Source: an uncultured Lachnospiraceae bacterium (GTDB lineage: Bacteria; Bacillota; Clostridia; Lachnospirales; Lachnospiraceae). Taken from it: DNA of 54,195 nt. Under the pieces are notes generated by a model. It made no database searches. It was not told the DNA's origin and was given only the letters and a program-made list of their open reading frames with translations. Below, piece by piece: positions 23,804 to 32,350 of this stretch; the first letter of the stretch is position 1, and each line of letters starts with the position of its first letter. Made by a program: the position numbers and the translations under genes. Where the stretch lies: assembly GCA_902783375.1 (NCBI GenBank), contig CACZQN010000058.1:1-54195 (forward strand), read 5' to 3'.

Positions 23804-25618
23804 TCACGCTGTCACGAGAACGATCTGTTCATCGCTCTGGACGACGATATCCTTGATTTCATAGGTGCGGCCTCTCTCCCAGCCCTCGTCGGCGATTGCA
23901 CGGCCGAGCGGGTTCAGGAGGTATTTCTCGACGACGTTTCCGATACCACGGCCGCCGAAGCTCAGGTTTTCCACAGCCCAGTCCTCGAGGGCATGGAATG
24001 CGGCGGAGTCCTCGCGCAGGATCACCTCGAAGCCGCTGCTGTCCCTGAGGCCGGAGATGATGTTGTTCAGCTGCTTGCCGAGAATCAGCGGGACCGACTC
24101 TCTCCGGATGAAGTCAAAGACGACCAGGTTGTTGCCGATTCGGTTCAGGATCTCCGGTCTGCCGAGCTCGGAAACGAAGAAATCGCGCACCGCGTCGTTG
24201 ACCTGCTTCTCGATCACCGGGTACGGATCCTCCGGTTTCACCAGCGGTACCTTCGTTCCGTCCCGCATGGTCTTGTAGATTCCTTTATTACTGGTGAAGA
24301 TGATGATGGTCTCTGTGAAATAAACCGTCTCACCTTTCGAGTCTGTCATTCTGCCATCGTCGAGGATCTGCAGGAATTTATCCAGGATACTCGGGTGTGC
24401 CTTCTCGATCTCATCGAAGAGCAGGATCGAGAACGGATGCTGCTTGACCGCATTGGTCAGCTCACCGCCGGCATCGTAGCCGACATATCCCGGAGGCGCT
24501 CCGAGCAGTCTCTGGTCGGAGTGCTCATGCCCGTATTCACTCATATCGAAACGGATCAGCGTGCTCTCATCACCGAAGATGTAGCGCGCCATCGATTTTG
24601 CCATCTCTGTCTTACCGGTACCGGTAGGGCCGGCGAAGAACAGGACGCCCTTCGGGCGGCCGGAAGAATGCTGGAGACCGGACAGTCCCGCTGCCGAACG
24701 CTTGATGACATCCGAGACGGCATGGATGGCCGTCGGCTGTCCCTTGACGTCCTTGCCGAGCGCTTCCTCGATCCCGCCGAGCTGCTCTCTGCCGAGCCTG
24801 CTCCACGGATCATCCTGCTGGCCGTAGCGGTAGGCATTGATCGCCTTCGGCGCTTCCCCGAGGGACAGATGCCGCTCGCCGCACAGGGTCAGCACACGGT
24901 CAAGTTCCATATAAGTAAAATCTTCCGTGATACCGATCAGCTTATTTTCCATCTTATCCAGTTCTTCCGCATTGAACCGGTTGATGTCCCGGAACTCCAT
25001 CCGGTGCGCACGGATCAGCTCCTGGCGCATATCGCGGTCCGGCTTATTGATCGTCACCACTTTGACGTACGGATTGTTCAGGTAGAACCAGGCCGGAAGG
25101 TCATTCGCCTTCTCCACGATCAGGAAGAACATGTTGTTGATCCAGTTCCCGTCCTTCCCCGGCGCCTTGGCAGCTTCCTGGGTCGCAAGCAGGAGGGTCG
25201 CGAAGTTCTCGATCTCCGAATTGTCCATGCGGTCCGGACCGGCGCTTAAGAGCGACGCCAGATTCAGGACAACTGTCACCGCCCGGTCTGTCTGGCGCAT
25301 GGCCATACGGACCGCCTTGCAGGCTGACCCGATCGAAACATCCTCCGCGCTTCCATCAAGGCCGGACAGCGAAGCAAAATCCGCTGCCTGCTGCGGGTCC
25401 AGATTGTTATAGAATCCGTCCACCCGGTTGAAAAATGTGATGTTCTGATATCCTTCTCCCATGAGAAAGACATACAGATATTCATCCAGGTTCGTCAGTT
25501 CCAGTCCGAATCCCTCGGAGGAATACATCTGCAGGTCCGAGATATTTCCCTCGATGACAAATGCCGATTTGATGGAACGATAGGTATCGATTTCCTCTCT
25601 CCAGCGTGGATTTTTCAT
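23804..25618 (-). CDS. ClpB-type AAA+ ATPase with degenerate first module
   Basis: A 604-residue protein. The first 270 residues look like a diverged ATPase module: LIVEKANDLPAWFYL resembles the Walker B and sensor region, but no Walker A is visible. The second half is a canonical ClpB/ClpA D2-type module with Walker A GPTGTGKTEMA (Lys about 336), the pore-loop region GAPPGYVGYD, Walker B LLFDEIEKAHP (Asp about 402, Glu about 403) and sensor FTSNKG. Such rings unfold or remodel proteins. There is no ClpP-binding loop that I can identify and no N-domain. In the cluster it could remodel the FtsK or HerA complexes, as ClpV does for secretion sheaths, but this is analogy only. Confidence 0.86.
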   Translation of the reverse strand: MKNPRWREEIDTYRSIKSAFVIEGNISDLQMYSSEGFGLELTNLDEYLYVFLMGEGYQNITFFNRVDGFYNNLDPQQAADFASLSGLDGSAEDVSIGSACKAVRMAMRQTDRAVTVVLNLASLLSAGPDRMDNSEIENFATLLLATQEAAKAPGKDGNWINNMFFLIVEKANDLPAWFYLNNPYVKVVTINKPDRDMRQELIRAHRMEFRDINRFNAEELDKMENKLIGITEDFTYMELDRVLTLCGERHLSLGEAPKAINAYRYGQQDDPWSRLGREQLGGIEEALGKDVKGQPTAIHAVSDVIKRSAAGLSGLQHSSGRPKGVLFFAGPTGTGKTEMAKSMARYIFGDESTLIRFDMSEYGHEHSDQRLLGAPPGYVGYDAGGELTNAVKQHPFSILLFDEIEKAHPSILDKFLQILDDGRMTDSKGETVYFTETIIIFTSNKGIYKTMRDGTKVPLVKPEDPYPVIEKQVNDAVRDFFVSELGRPEILNRIGNNLVVFDFIRRESVPLILGKQLNNIISGLRDSSGFEVILREDSAAFHALEDWAVENLSFGGRGIGNVVEKYLLNPLGRAIADEGWERGRTYEIKDIVVQSDEQIVLVTA

Positions 25619-25666
25619 GTTCTCTCCTTACCGTTTTCTGTCTGTGTCCTGATTTTCTTTACCACC

Positions 25667-26509
25667 TCACCGCTCGATCAGCAGCGGGATATTATAGATC
25701 CAGAGAATCTCCCCGGGTCCCATCATCCGTGCTCCCTTCAGGTGCTCAGGCTGACTGCCGGGCATCGAAGCGGATACGCCGTTCAGGCTTCTGTCTTCAT
25801 TCACCTGCAGTCTGCCACTCTGCATATCAGGTTTGATAAAGACATGCTTGCGGCTGATCATCAGATTCCCGTCAAACCATTCACGGCCGAGTCCCTCTCT
25901 GCCGATCCAGGCGCCTTCCTTCGGAATCGCAATCCGCTCCCCGTAGAGGCTCAGGTAGAATCCGGACGGCGAGGTCGTCTCACCCTTCCGCAGAAAAAGA
26001 TTCTGCGGGGCAGGATTCGGTGGGGCAGGATTCGGTGGGATAGGATTCGGTGAGAAAGGATTCGGCGGGATGGGATCCACTTTCTTTGATTCGATAATCG
26101 GGTCTTCAAAACGCCTTCTCATGCGGAAATCCGTTACAGAACCCAAAGGATCCCTTGGCTGGCCGAACATACCGGTCGTAACCGGCGTTTTCTGCCCGAA
26201 AGGATTCTCCTTCGGCGGCTGCTCTGCAGGTACATCTGCAGTCTGCACTTCCTCCGCAGCCTTCTGTGCTTCCATCGCTGCCTGCTGTGCTTCCATAGCA
26301 GCCTGCTGCGCTTCCATCGCGGCCTGCTCTTCTTTCATCCGCTGCAGTTCGTCATAGTCGATCGGCTGCCTGCTTCTGTCAACCGGCGAACCACAGATCG
26401 GACAGCGCTGCCGCATAAGCTCACCGACTGTATAGACGATCTCATGTCCCTTCATGCAAAAGCGGACTACCTTTTTGGGTTCAGAACCCAATCCCATATC
26501 CGACATCAT
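25667..26509 (-). CDS. Zinc-ribbon and FHA-domain protein
   Basis: A 280-residue phosphothreonine-reader. The N-terminus has a zinc-ribbon-like set of Cys/His (FCMKGHEI, then RCPICGSP). An Ala/Glu/Gln helix with three tandem AAMEAQQ units follows (about 60-85), then a proline-rich linker of PNP repeats (about 145-170). The C-terminal FHA domain (about 190-280) contains GAWIGREGL, LMISRKHVFIKP and SLNGVSASMPG, matching the GR, SxxH and NG positions. With the kinase encoded three genes upstream, it forms an obvious phospho-signalling pair. The start at 26509 (ATGATG) follows AAAGGA. Confidence 0.87.
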   Translation of the reverse strand: MMSDMGLGSEPKKVVRFCMKGHEIVYTVGELMRQRCPICGSPVDRSRQPIDYDELQRMKEEQAAMEAQQAAMEAQQAAMEAQKAAEEVQTADVPAEQPPKENPFGQKTPVTTGMFGQPRDPLGSVTDFRMRRRFEDPIIESKKVDPIPPNPFSPNPIPPNPAPPNPAPQNLFLRKGETTSPSGFYLSLYGERIAIPKEGAWIGREGLGREWFDGNLMISRKHVFIKPDMQSGRLQVNEDRSLNGVSASMPGSQPEHLKGARMMGPGEILWIYNIPLLIER

Positions 26510-26576
26510 TCATTTCCTTTATTTAATCTTAAGTGTTCAGGACCGACCTGGATCAGGCGACATCTTATAGACCGGT

Positions 26577-28013
26577 TCACTTCATCTGCATCGTCTTCAG
26601 CGCCTTGGCAGCTTCGACGCGCGAAGACTGTCTGCTCTGGCGGATCTCGATGTTCTCAAGGAGCGGCGGCTGCAGGTCTGTCTGCTCAAAGGTGATGCCA
26701 AACTCCTCTTCCAGTTCCTGCTTGATGGACGGAAGCATCGAACAGAAGTGTTTTGCCTTCTCTGTGATGCTCCGCTTCTCATCCAGGGAGGCAGATGTTC
26801 CTTTGCTCTTGCCCTGGAACTGCATCTCGAAGGCGCCGGTCTGCGCTCTTGTGATCCGCACGCCGGTCTGTTCATCCATGGAATACTCCACTTCCTCCAG
26901 GCCGAAACTGTTCACATCCATATTTTCAAAGACAAGGTGATGCCGCTTCATGACCACGGTAAATGCATTGACCGTGTACTGGCGCTCACGTCTTCTCTTA
27001 TATTCCTCTGCGAGCATCTCGGTCTCATCCCGCATCTCGCTCAGCAGATATTCATTTGCAAGGTCATCCTCGGTATAACGAGGCTCGATCCCGAGTTTTT
27101 CGGCCATGGCCAGATACATGCAGAACGCTTCCTTGCTTTCTTCGGACACCGTCTTCTGCAGGCTTCTGTATTCCTCGGCGCGCTCCTCAAGCTCATGCAG
27201 CTCGTTCTGATGCTGCTGGATGAAGAAATTCTGCCGTCCCGGCTGCACAGCCTCTGCCATCTCGAGGAGTTCCGCAGCCGAAGTCTCGAAATAGTTCCCT
27301 TCCACGGCGGCGACTGCCCTGACGCGCTCCGTGAAGCGCTCCCACGGCGTCTTCCGGATGGTCTGTTCCTCCTCTTCCACGCCGGTGTGCAGGGATACAA
27401 ACGACTGGCTGGTATCATGGATCTGCGTATTTTCAGAAGCAATACGGTCAAACCGCTTCTCCAGTTCCGCGATCTTCTTCTCCTCGCGCCGCTCTTCCGT
27501 CATCCCCGGCAGGATGATAAACAGAAGATCCTGCAGTTCCTCCAGCAGCAGTGTTCCGTCCCCGAACATCTCCTGAGAGCGGTGAATCGTCTGTGCCATC
27601 TCCCGCAGCTTGTAATCCGCACCGAACTCCGTCTCAAAAGCCCGCACGGCTTCATCGAGGTGCTCGATCTGCAGTCGGATCTCCTTCTCGATCCGGCTCC
27701 GCTCCAGCTGCTCATCCCGGATCTGGCTCCTGGCACTGTCGAGAAGCCGGTCCTCATCGGATCTCCTTCCGGCTTCATCCTGCGCCCTGGCCTCGAGGAT
27801 CGCTTCATACTCCTCGCGGTTCTTGTCCGCAAGGCCGGCGATAAAGTCCAGCTTTGCCTGCTTCTCCAGTTCCACTGCGTGGGCCGCATCAAACCGGAAC
27901 TTCTTATAGTGCTCCGCTGCCGCCGTAATCCCTGCCGCAGCGACCGCGACGGTTCCGACCACCACAATCACCGGTGCCGCAAGAATCATCACTCCGGAAT
28001 CTGATGCACTCAT
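26577..28013 (-). CDS. Membrane-anchored coiled-coil protein
   Basis: A 478-residue protein. Residues about 8-32 form one hydrophobic helix (VMILAAPVIVVVGTVAVAAA). The rest is a long, charged helical region with coiled-coil character (about 60-350), ending in a more globular C-terminal part (about 350-478). It probably forms a membrane-attached stalk or scaffold. It follows the kinase gene by 23 bases, with GGAAGGGTGAG before the start. It contains several Thr-rich spots that could be kinase targets, which is inference. Family not recognised. Confidence 0.75.
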   Translation of the reverse strand: MSASDSGVMILAAPVIVVVGTVAVAAAGITAAAEHYKKFRFDAAHAVELEKQAKLDFIAGLADKNREEYEAILEARAQDEAGRRSDEDRLLDSARSQIRDEQLERSRIEKEIRLQIEHLDEAVRAFETEFGADYKLREMAQTIHRSQEMFGDGTLLLEELQDLLFIILPGMTEERREEKKIAELEKRFDRIASENTQIHDTSQSFVSLHTGVEEEEQTIRKTPWERFTERVRAVAAVEGNYFETSAAELLEMAEAVQPGRQNFFIQQHQNELHELEERAEEYRSLQKTVSEESKEAFCMYLAMAEKLGIEPRYTEDDLANEYLLSEMRDETEMLAEEYKRRRERQYTVNAFTVVMKRHHLVFENMDVNSFGLEEVEYSMDEQTGVRITRAQTGAFEMQFQGKSKGTSASLDEKRSITEKAKHFCSMLPSIKQELEEEFGITFEQTDLQPPLLENIEIRQSRQSSRVEAAKALKTMQMK

Positions 28014-28036
28014 CGTATGCTCACCCTTCCTGTCCG

Positions 28037-29656
28037 TTAACCGGCAAGCTCCCGCGCGATCTCCTGCAGGAAACTTCCCTCACCAATATAATCCAGCCAG
28101 ACCTTTGCCGCCTTTGACTCATAGAACTCTGCGATATCCTCATCGATCTGCTCGAGGTTCTTTTCAAAATAAGCAAACAGGTCTTCCAGTTTCATAAATG
28201 TTGTGCCATGCCATACAAAATCAGGCTTCTGCCGCAGCGAGATCTGCAGCTGTCTTACCGCGAGTTCCGGCTGTCTTTTCCCGGTTTCCTCGATCTCCTT
28301 TGCCCGCGCGATCTGCTCCGCGTCCGCCCCGTGCTGTTCCTCATAAAAACTCAGAAGCTTCGCCCGGCAGAAGTGACAGAACGGATCTGTGACCGCATAG
28401 CTTCCCGCCACCTCCGTCCGGTCCACAAAGTCCTCCAGGCTGCTGTAATGCTCTCCCAGCCAGTAGAGATCCTTCGCCGGTGCGATGGTCTGCATCAGTT
28501 TGAACAGTCCGGCGGACATATCAAATCCGACCGCGTATTCCTGGCACTTCTGATAGAACCGCCCGTCAAACTGCCGCAGGAAGTCATCATACTTGTGATT
28601 CTGGAGCATGAATGCAGCGAACTCCCACTGTGTTCCCATTGCCTGGATCAATTCCGGAATATCGAGAATCAGCTGTTTGTTGAAGAGCAGTCCCGTGATG
28701 GTCTTCCGCTCTGTCTTTGAATGATAGGTCCTGACGCCAAGCCCGTCATTTGCAATCCAGCTGGCAATGAATTCGCTGCCGTATCGCTGTTCCGGTCTGA
28801 TCTGCAGCAGCCGGTCTAAGAGTCCTCTCGTCTTCGGCGTCAGCTGCATGGACGGCGGGGTAGCCACCGGCTGCTGCCATCTGCGGATGAGCTGCTGTTT
28901 CAGTTCCCGGACATCCTCGGCCTTCGGATTCTTTCCCTCCGCCGTAAACAATTCCTGCCCGAGGAGGAGCGTCACCAGTGTCAGACCAAGGGAACAGTAA
29001 TCCGTTGCACTGTTGTGGATCATGCCGTCAGAGAAGATCCGTTCCGGCGCCATGTACAGCGGTGTGCCGCCGGCTTCTCCATCCTTGTCAAAGGACACGC
29101 AGTCGTAGTCGCCGAGAACAATCTCGAGCTTCTCCCGGTCCTTGATAAAGATGTTGGACGGCTTGATGTCGTTGTGCACCAGATGGCTCTCACCGAGAAC
29201 CTTCAGGGCCTCATTCAGCTGGGGGAGCAGTTTTCCGATGACCTGGTCCTCTGTAAAACGCTCGTGCTCCAGTGTCCCCTCCTGGTAGACCGGCATCACT
29301 TCATAGTGGATGCCGCCATCCAGATCCCCGTAGGCAATCAGCGGCATCAGGCTCTGGCAGTTCCGCTTCTTCGTCACATCCGAAAGCTTCCGGAGCGCAA
29401 GGCTGGTTGTCGCTGCCCCCGGTTCATAGAGTTTGACGACCACACGGTCCCCGTGCCTGCTTTCTCCGAGAAACAGGGTGGAAACACTGCCCCGGCACAG
29501 AAATCTGGTCAGCAGATAAGCATCGACCTTGTCTCCCGCCGCAAAGTGCAGTCCGCTTTCTTCTGTTTCCGGCCTGACCGGATTGATTCCCCGCACCACA
29601 GGGATGGTTGCTCTGCCGATCCAGGCACCGGCCTGGAGGGTTTTATTCATGTCCAT
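28037..29656 (-). CDS. Ser/Thr protein kinase (Hanks type)
   Basis: A 539-residue cytosolic protein kinase. The glycine loop is CRGSVSTLFLG, the ATP lysine is in RVVVKLYEP (about 75), the catalytic loop is LVHNDIKPSNIFI with Asp about 163, and the metal-binding DFG is replaced by DYD (GDYDCVS). APE is present as LYMAPE. The C-terminal 240 residues are helical and lack the PASTA domains of PknB/PrkC, so it is a soluble kinase, probably recruited through partners. The start at 29656 or 29650 overlaps the end of the activase gene by up to 14 bases and has a weak ribosome binding site, so translational coupling is likely. The HND and DYD variants are conservative, and activity is expected. Confidence 0.9.
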   Translation of the reverse strand: MDMNKTLQAGAWIGRATIPVVRGINPVRPETEESGLHFAAGDKVDAYLLTRFLCRGSVSTLFLGESRHGDRVVVKLYEPGAATTSLALRKLSDVTKKRNCQSLMPLIAYGDLDGGIHYEVMPVYQEGTLEHERFTEDQVIGKLLPQLNEALKVLGESHLVHNDIKPSNIFIKDREKLEIVLGDYDCVSFDKDGEAGGTPLYMAPERIFSDGMIHNSATDYCSLGLTLVTLLLGQELFTAEGKNPKAEDVRELKQQLIRRWQQPVATPPSMQLTPKTRGLLDRLLQIRPEQRYGSEFIASWIANDGLGVRTYHSKTERKTITGLLFNKQLILDIPELIQAMGTQWEFAAFMLQNHKYDDFLRQFDGRFYQKCQEYAVGFDMSAGLFKLMQTIAPAKDLYWLGEHYSSLEDFVDRTEVAGSYAVTDPFCHFCRAKLLSFYEEQHGADAEQIARAKEIEETGKRQPELAVRQLQISLRQKPDFVWHGTTFMKLEDLFAYFEKNLEQIDEDIAEFYESKAAKVWLDYIGEGSFLQEIARELAG

Positions 29657-30221
29657 CTATATTCTCACTTTTCGGCGGCACCCCGATCTGCAGGAGCGAG
29701 TGCTCCTCCCCGACAAATTGTACGGTTCGTTCACCCCCGTCCGCATCCCGGTACCGCTCGGGATATTTCCAAATATAAATCTTCTGATTGGAGGAGCCCC
29801 GGATTCCCCGGTTATCATTCAGCGCCTCCACGTACGGTCCGTCGATCAGCACCGCGATCTCCCGGAGGATCTGATCCGTCAAAGGGTCCTCCCGCGCCTG
29901 CAGTTCCGCAAGCGTATACCCGGTGTAGACCAGCACGTCGTCGCTGATCTTCTCCCGAAACCAGTGGATCAGTTCCAGAATCCCTTCGGCCTGGTCGAAC
30001 GGCTCCCCGCCGCTGATGGTCAGGCCATCTGCCTGGAAATCTTCCGGGATGGCCCGGATGATGTCCGCGACCTCCTGCGTCTCGCCGCCGTAGTCCTGCA
30101 GTTCGGGACTCGTGCAGTGATAGCAGTTCCTCGAGCACCCTCTGACCCAGAGGCCCAGGCGCTTTCCGTAACCCAGCGTCAGCACCGGGTAATAGATCCG
30201 CTCAAGACATAGCCGGCTCAT
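29643..30221 (-). CDS. Radical-SAM activase of the NrdG/PflA class
   Basis: A 192-residue radical SAM protein, the size of NrdG. The iron-sulfur motif is GCSRNCYHC (Cys29, Cys33, Cys36), preceded by the WVRGC context of NrdG, and the SAM site LTISGGEPFDQ follows. NrdG normally installs the glycyl radical on the anaerobic ribonucleotide reductase NrdD, but no NrdD or other glycyl-radical enzyme is encoded in the window. The ATG at 30221 overlaps the stop of the upstream gene (ATGA), so it is co-translated with the zinc-ribbon protein. Its substrate here is unknown, and it may modify a component of the cluster. Confidence 0.87.
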   Translation of the reverse strand: MSRLCLERIYYPVLTLGYGKRLGLWVRGCSRNCYHCTSPELQDYGGETQEVADIIRAIPEDFQADGLTISGGEPFDQAEGILELIHWFREKISDDVLVYTGYTLAELQAREDPLTDQILREIAVLIDGPYVEALNDNRGIRGSSNQKIYIWKYPERYRDADGGERTVQFVGEEHSLLQIGVPPKSENIDGHE

Positions 30222-31249
30222 ACGATCCTGATCCTTCTGGAACAGCTGCTGCAGAGTGTTCCGGCATCTGCATCCCTTCCACAGAACAGGCACTGTCCGA
30301 GCCTGCTCCTGCTGCTGAGTGCTGCATTCGCCTCCGCAAAGGATGCTGCTGCGAAATACTGTGCCGGGCTGATCACATACAGTCTTCCCTCAAATACATG
30401 GGCGAGCACGGAATCCGGATCGCTCACATAGCTGGTATAGGGTCTCAGCAGCACCGAGGATACCGATGTCTGCAGCCTTCCCTTCGCCTGCGCTTCTTCG
30501 ATATTCTTCGGCGTGACATTTGTCAGATAGCCGATCCCCTGCAGGACGACGCCGTTTCTCCACGGCAGCAGGCGATGCTCTCCCGGGATGAAGCGGTGAT
30601 CCGTCTTCACCGGGTCTGTCATCAGCATCCCCGGCAGGCGGCCCATCGGTCCCTGGCGCATCTCCTCCTGGTGAACGGCCGCCCAGTAGCGGGACGAAGA
30701 AATCTTCCGGAAGGTCTCCGTATCTGTCACCGGATAAATCACATCCGTCAGATAATGCATCCGCTCCTCGAGGTTGTGCGCATACCCCTTCAGCGGGGCC
30801 AGCGTCTGGAACAGCTCGCCGCCGCCCATCACAAGGATGCGGAACATCTCGGTGTGGATGTAGTCCTCCAGGATTTCAAGCGCTGCTTCCTGCTCTTCCC
30901 CATAGAAGAAATGCAGTTTCGGTGCCCGGATATGGCCCGGTTTCCGGATCTCTTTCTGGGTTTCGCGGTGCAGCTCCTCGGCCCGGATGAACATCTCCTT
31001 CAGCCGGACACTCAGTTCCCCTGCCTCGGCCGCATTGCTGAATTTATCGATTCTGCTCTCCAGGGCGTACAGTTCCTGCCGGAGCGCATAGCCTTCGTCG
31101 GAAAAGAAACTGGTCCCGGAGGCGAGAATGTCTTTCGTGCGGGCGTTGAACTCGGCGCGCATGCTTTCCCGGACGATGGCCGTCGCACGTTCTTCCTGTC
31201 CGGTTTTTCTGCCAAGCACATCCATAAAGACCGCTGTTAATTCTTTCAT
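30218..31249 (-). CDS. Cluster protein with C-terminal Cys4 zinc ribbon
   Basis: A 343-residue protein, mostly helical in the first 140 residues. A mixed domain follows (about 145-310) without recognised motifs. The C-terminus reads CLFCGRDADAGTLCSSC, a four-cysteine zinc site, followed by the basic SRRIRIV. There is no glycyl-radical (RVCGY) motif, so it is not a truncated NrdD. It overlaps the activase gene by 4 bases. It could be the activase substrate or an adaptor. GGAGG precedes the start at 31249. Confidence 0.72.
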   Translation of the reverse strand: MKELTAVFMDVLGRKTGQEERATAIVRESMRAEFNARTKDILASGTSFFSDEGYALRQELYALESRIDKFSNAAEAGELSVRLKEMFIRAEELHRETQKEIRKPGHIRAPKLHFFYGEEQEAALEILEDYIHTEMFRILVMGGGELFQTLAPLKGYAHNLEERMHYLTDVIYPVTDTETFRKISSSRYWAAVHQEEMRQGPMGRLPGMLMTDPVKTDHRFIPGEHRLLPWRNGVVLQGIGYLTNVTPKNIEEAQAKGRLQTSVSSVLLRPYTSYVSDPDSVLAHVFEGRLYVISPAQYFAAASFAEANAALSSRSRLGQCLFCGRDADAGTLCSSCSRRIRIV

Positions 31250-31257
31250 GCTCTTCT

Positions 31258-32073
31258 CTACCTCCAGCGATCTGCCCTGCGTTTGGCCTTGTCGTATGCA
31301 TTCTGCGCATCCTGACGTGCAGAATCATACTGATCCTGCCGCTCCTGATAATAGCGGTTCTGCCGGCTGTTGCTCTGATCCTGCAGCGCCACCGCTTCCG
31401 CGATCGCGCGCTGAAGAAGCGTCAGCGCCTCTCCGGCCTCGTACCCCAGCATGTCGATCCCGTTCAGGACTTCCGTGATCCGGTCCCGGGACGGGGTACC
31501 CTGCAGCAGGGTGAATGCAGCATAGAACTGCTTCATGGCCGGCTCCATGTCCTCGGAGCCGTTCTTCAGAAGAATCATCTTCTTCCTGGTCTCGTCGGCA
31601 ATGTCGCCCTTCGACAGTTCCTGCCCGATCCTGAGATACCCTTCTTCTGCGCCTTTGTAGTTGTCCCAGCCATTTTCCGGGTCCTTCTTTGCACGCAGCA
31701 GCGCGTCATGGATTCCGTCCTGGTTGATCTCGTTGTATCGCCTGCGCAGCTGATAGCACTGCAGGTCTTCCTCGTCAGGCTTCTCGATTTCTTCATCGAT
31801 GATCAGGGCAGAAGCGTTCCAGGCGCTTTCTTTTCCGGAGGCCGGACTCTGATTCGGCCTGAATTCCGGCTCTTTCACTGCGCTTCCGGTATTCCTGAAG
31901 CTCCTGTCCGTATCCGCGTAACTGTTCCGGGAAGCCTCCTGTGCCTGCATTTTTTCAGCCCATCCCTCAGGCACAGGCGCAGTCCTTCCCGGATCAGAAC
32001 GCATCCGGTCCAGTTCCTTATCCAGTTCCTGGACCTCGCCCCAGAGGGCGTTCCATTCCTGCCAGAATTCCAT
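31258..32073 (-). CDS. Helical cluster protein of unknown function
   Basis: A 271-residue soluble protein. It has a charged N-terminal helix (MEFWQEWNALWGEVQELD), a disordered Ser/Pro-rich stretch (about 55-85) and helical regions, ending in a Gln/Arg/Tyr-rich helix (NRYYQERQDQYDSA) with a basic tail. The middle carries TPR-like spacing but no clear repeat. The ATG directly abuts the stop of the small tail-anchored gene (TAAATG). Family not recognised. Confidence 0.7.
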   Translation of the reverse strand: MEFWQEWNALWGEVQELDKELDRMRSDPGRTAPVPEGWAEKMQAQEASRNSYADTDRSFRNTGSAVKEPEFRPNQSPASGKESAWNASALIIDEEIEKPDEEDLQCYQLRRRYNEINQDGIHDALLRAKKDPENGWDNYKGAEEGYLRIGQELSKGDIADETRKKMILLKNGSEDMEPAMKQFYAAFTLLQGTPSRDRITEVLNGIDMLGYEAGEALTLLQRAIAEAVALQDQSNSRQNRYYQERQDQYDSARQDAQNAYDKAKRRADRWR

Positions 32074-32301
32074 TTAATATAATCCTATCAGTTTATAATA
32101 GATGACGCCGACAACGCACCCGGCGGCGAGTATGATCAGCTGCATCGTCTTCTTGCCGGCTGCTGCATTGCGGGCCCCTCTGCGGACCGCATCATTCCGC
32201 GCGTCGTTCCGGTTATTGATGCTCTCGACCAGATGGTCCACACTCTTCCGGTAACTGTCGATGGTATTGTATAAAGATTCTTCCAGATCTGTCAGTCTCA
32301 T
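32074..32301 (-). CDS. 75-residue tail-anchored membrane protein
   Basis: A small protein with a polar helical N-terminal part (MRLTDLEESLYNTIDSYRKS), a basic stretch (RRGARNAAAGKK) and one C-terminal membrane helix (QLIILAAGCVVGVIYYKLIG) that ends three residues before the stop. This is typical of tail anchors. The start at 32301 has GGAGGA upstream. It lies between the FtsK-like motor and the helical protein, and could tether the soluble motor to the membrane. Confidence 0.75.
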   Translation of the reverse strand: MRLTDLEESLYNTIDSYRKSVDHLVESINNRNDARNDAVRRGARNAAAGKKTMQLIILAAGCVVGVIYYKLIGLY

Positions 32302-32350
32302 GGTTATCCTCCATCCTGTATGGTCACACGATCCGATCTCCGGTGTGTCC

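Noticed and set aside
29643-31249. Complete anaerobic ribonucleotide reductase NrdD-NrdG pair
   Set aside because: The neighbouring 343-residue protein is far too short and lacks the glycyl-radical motif.
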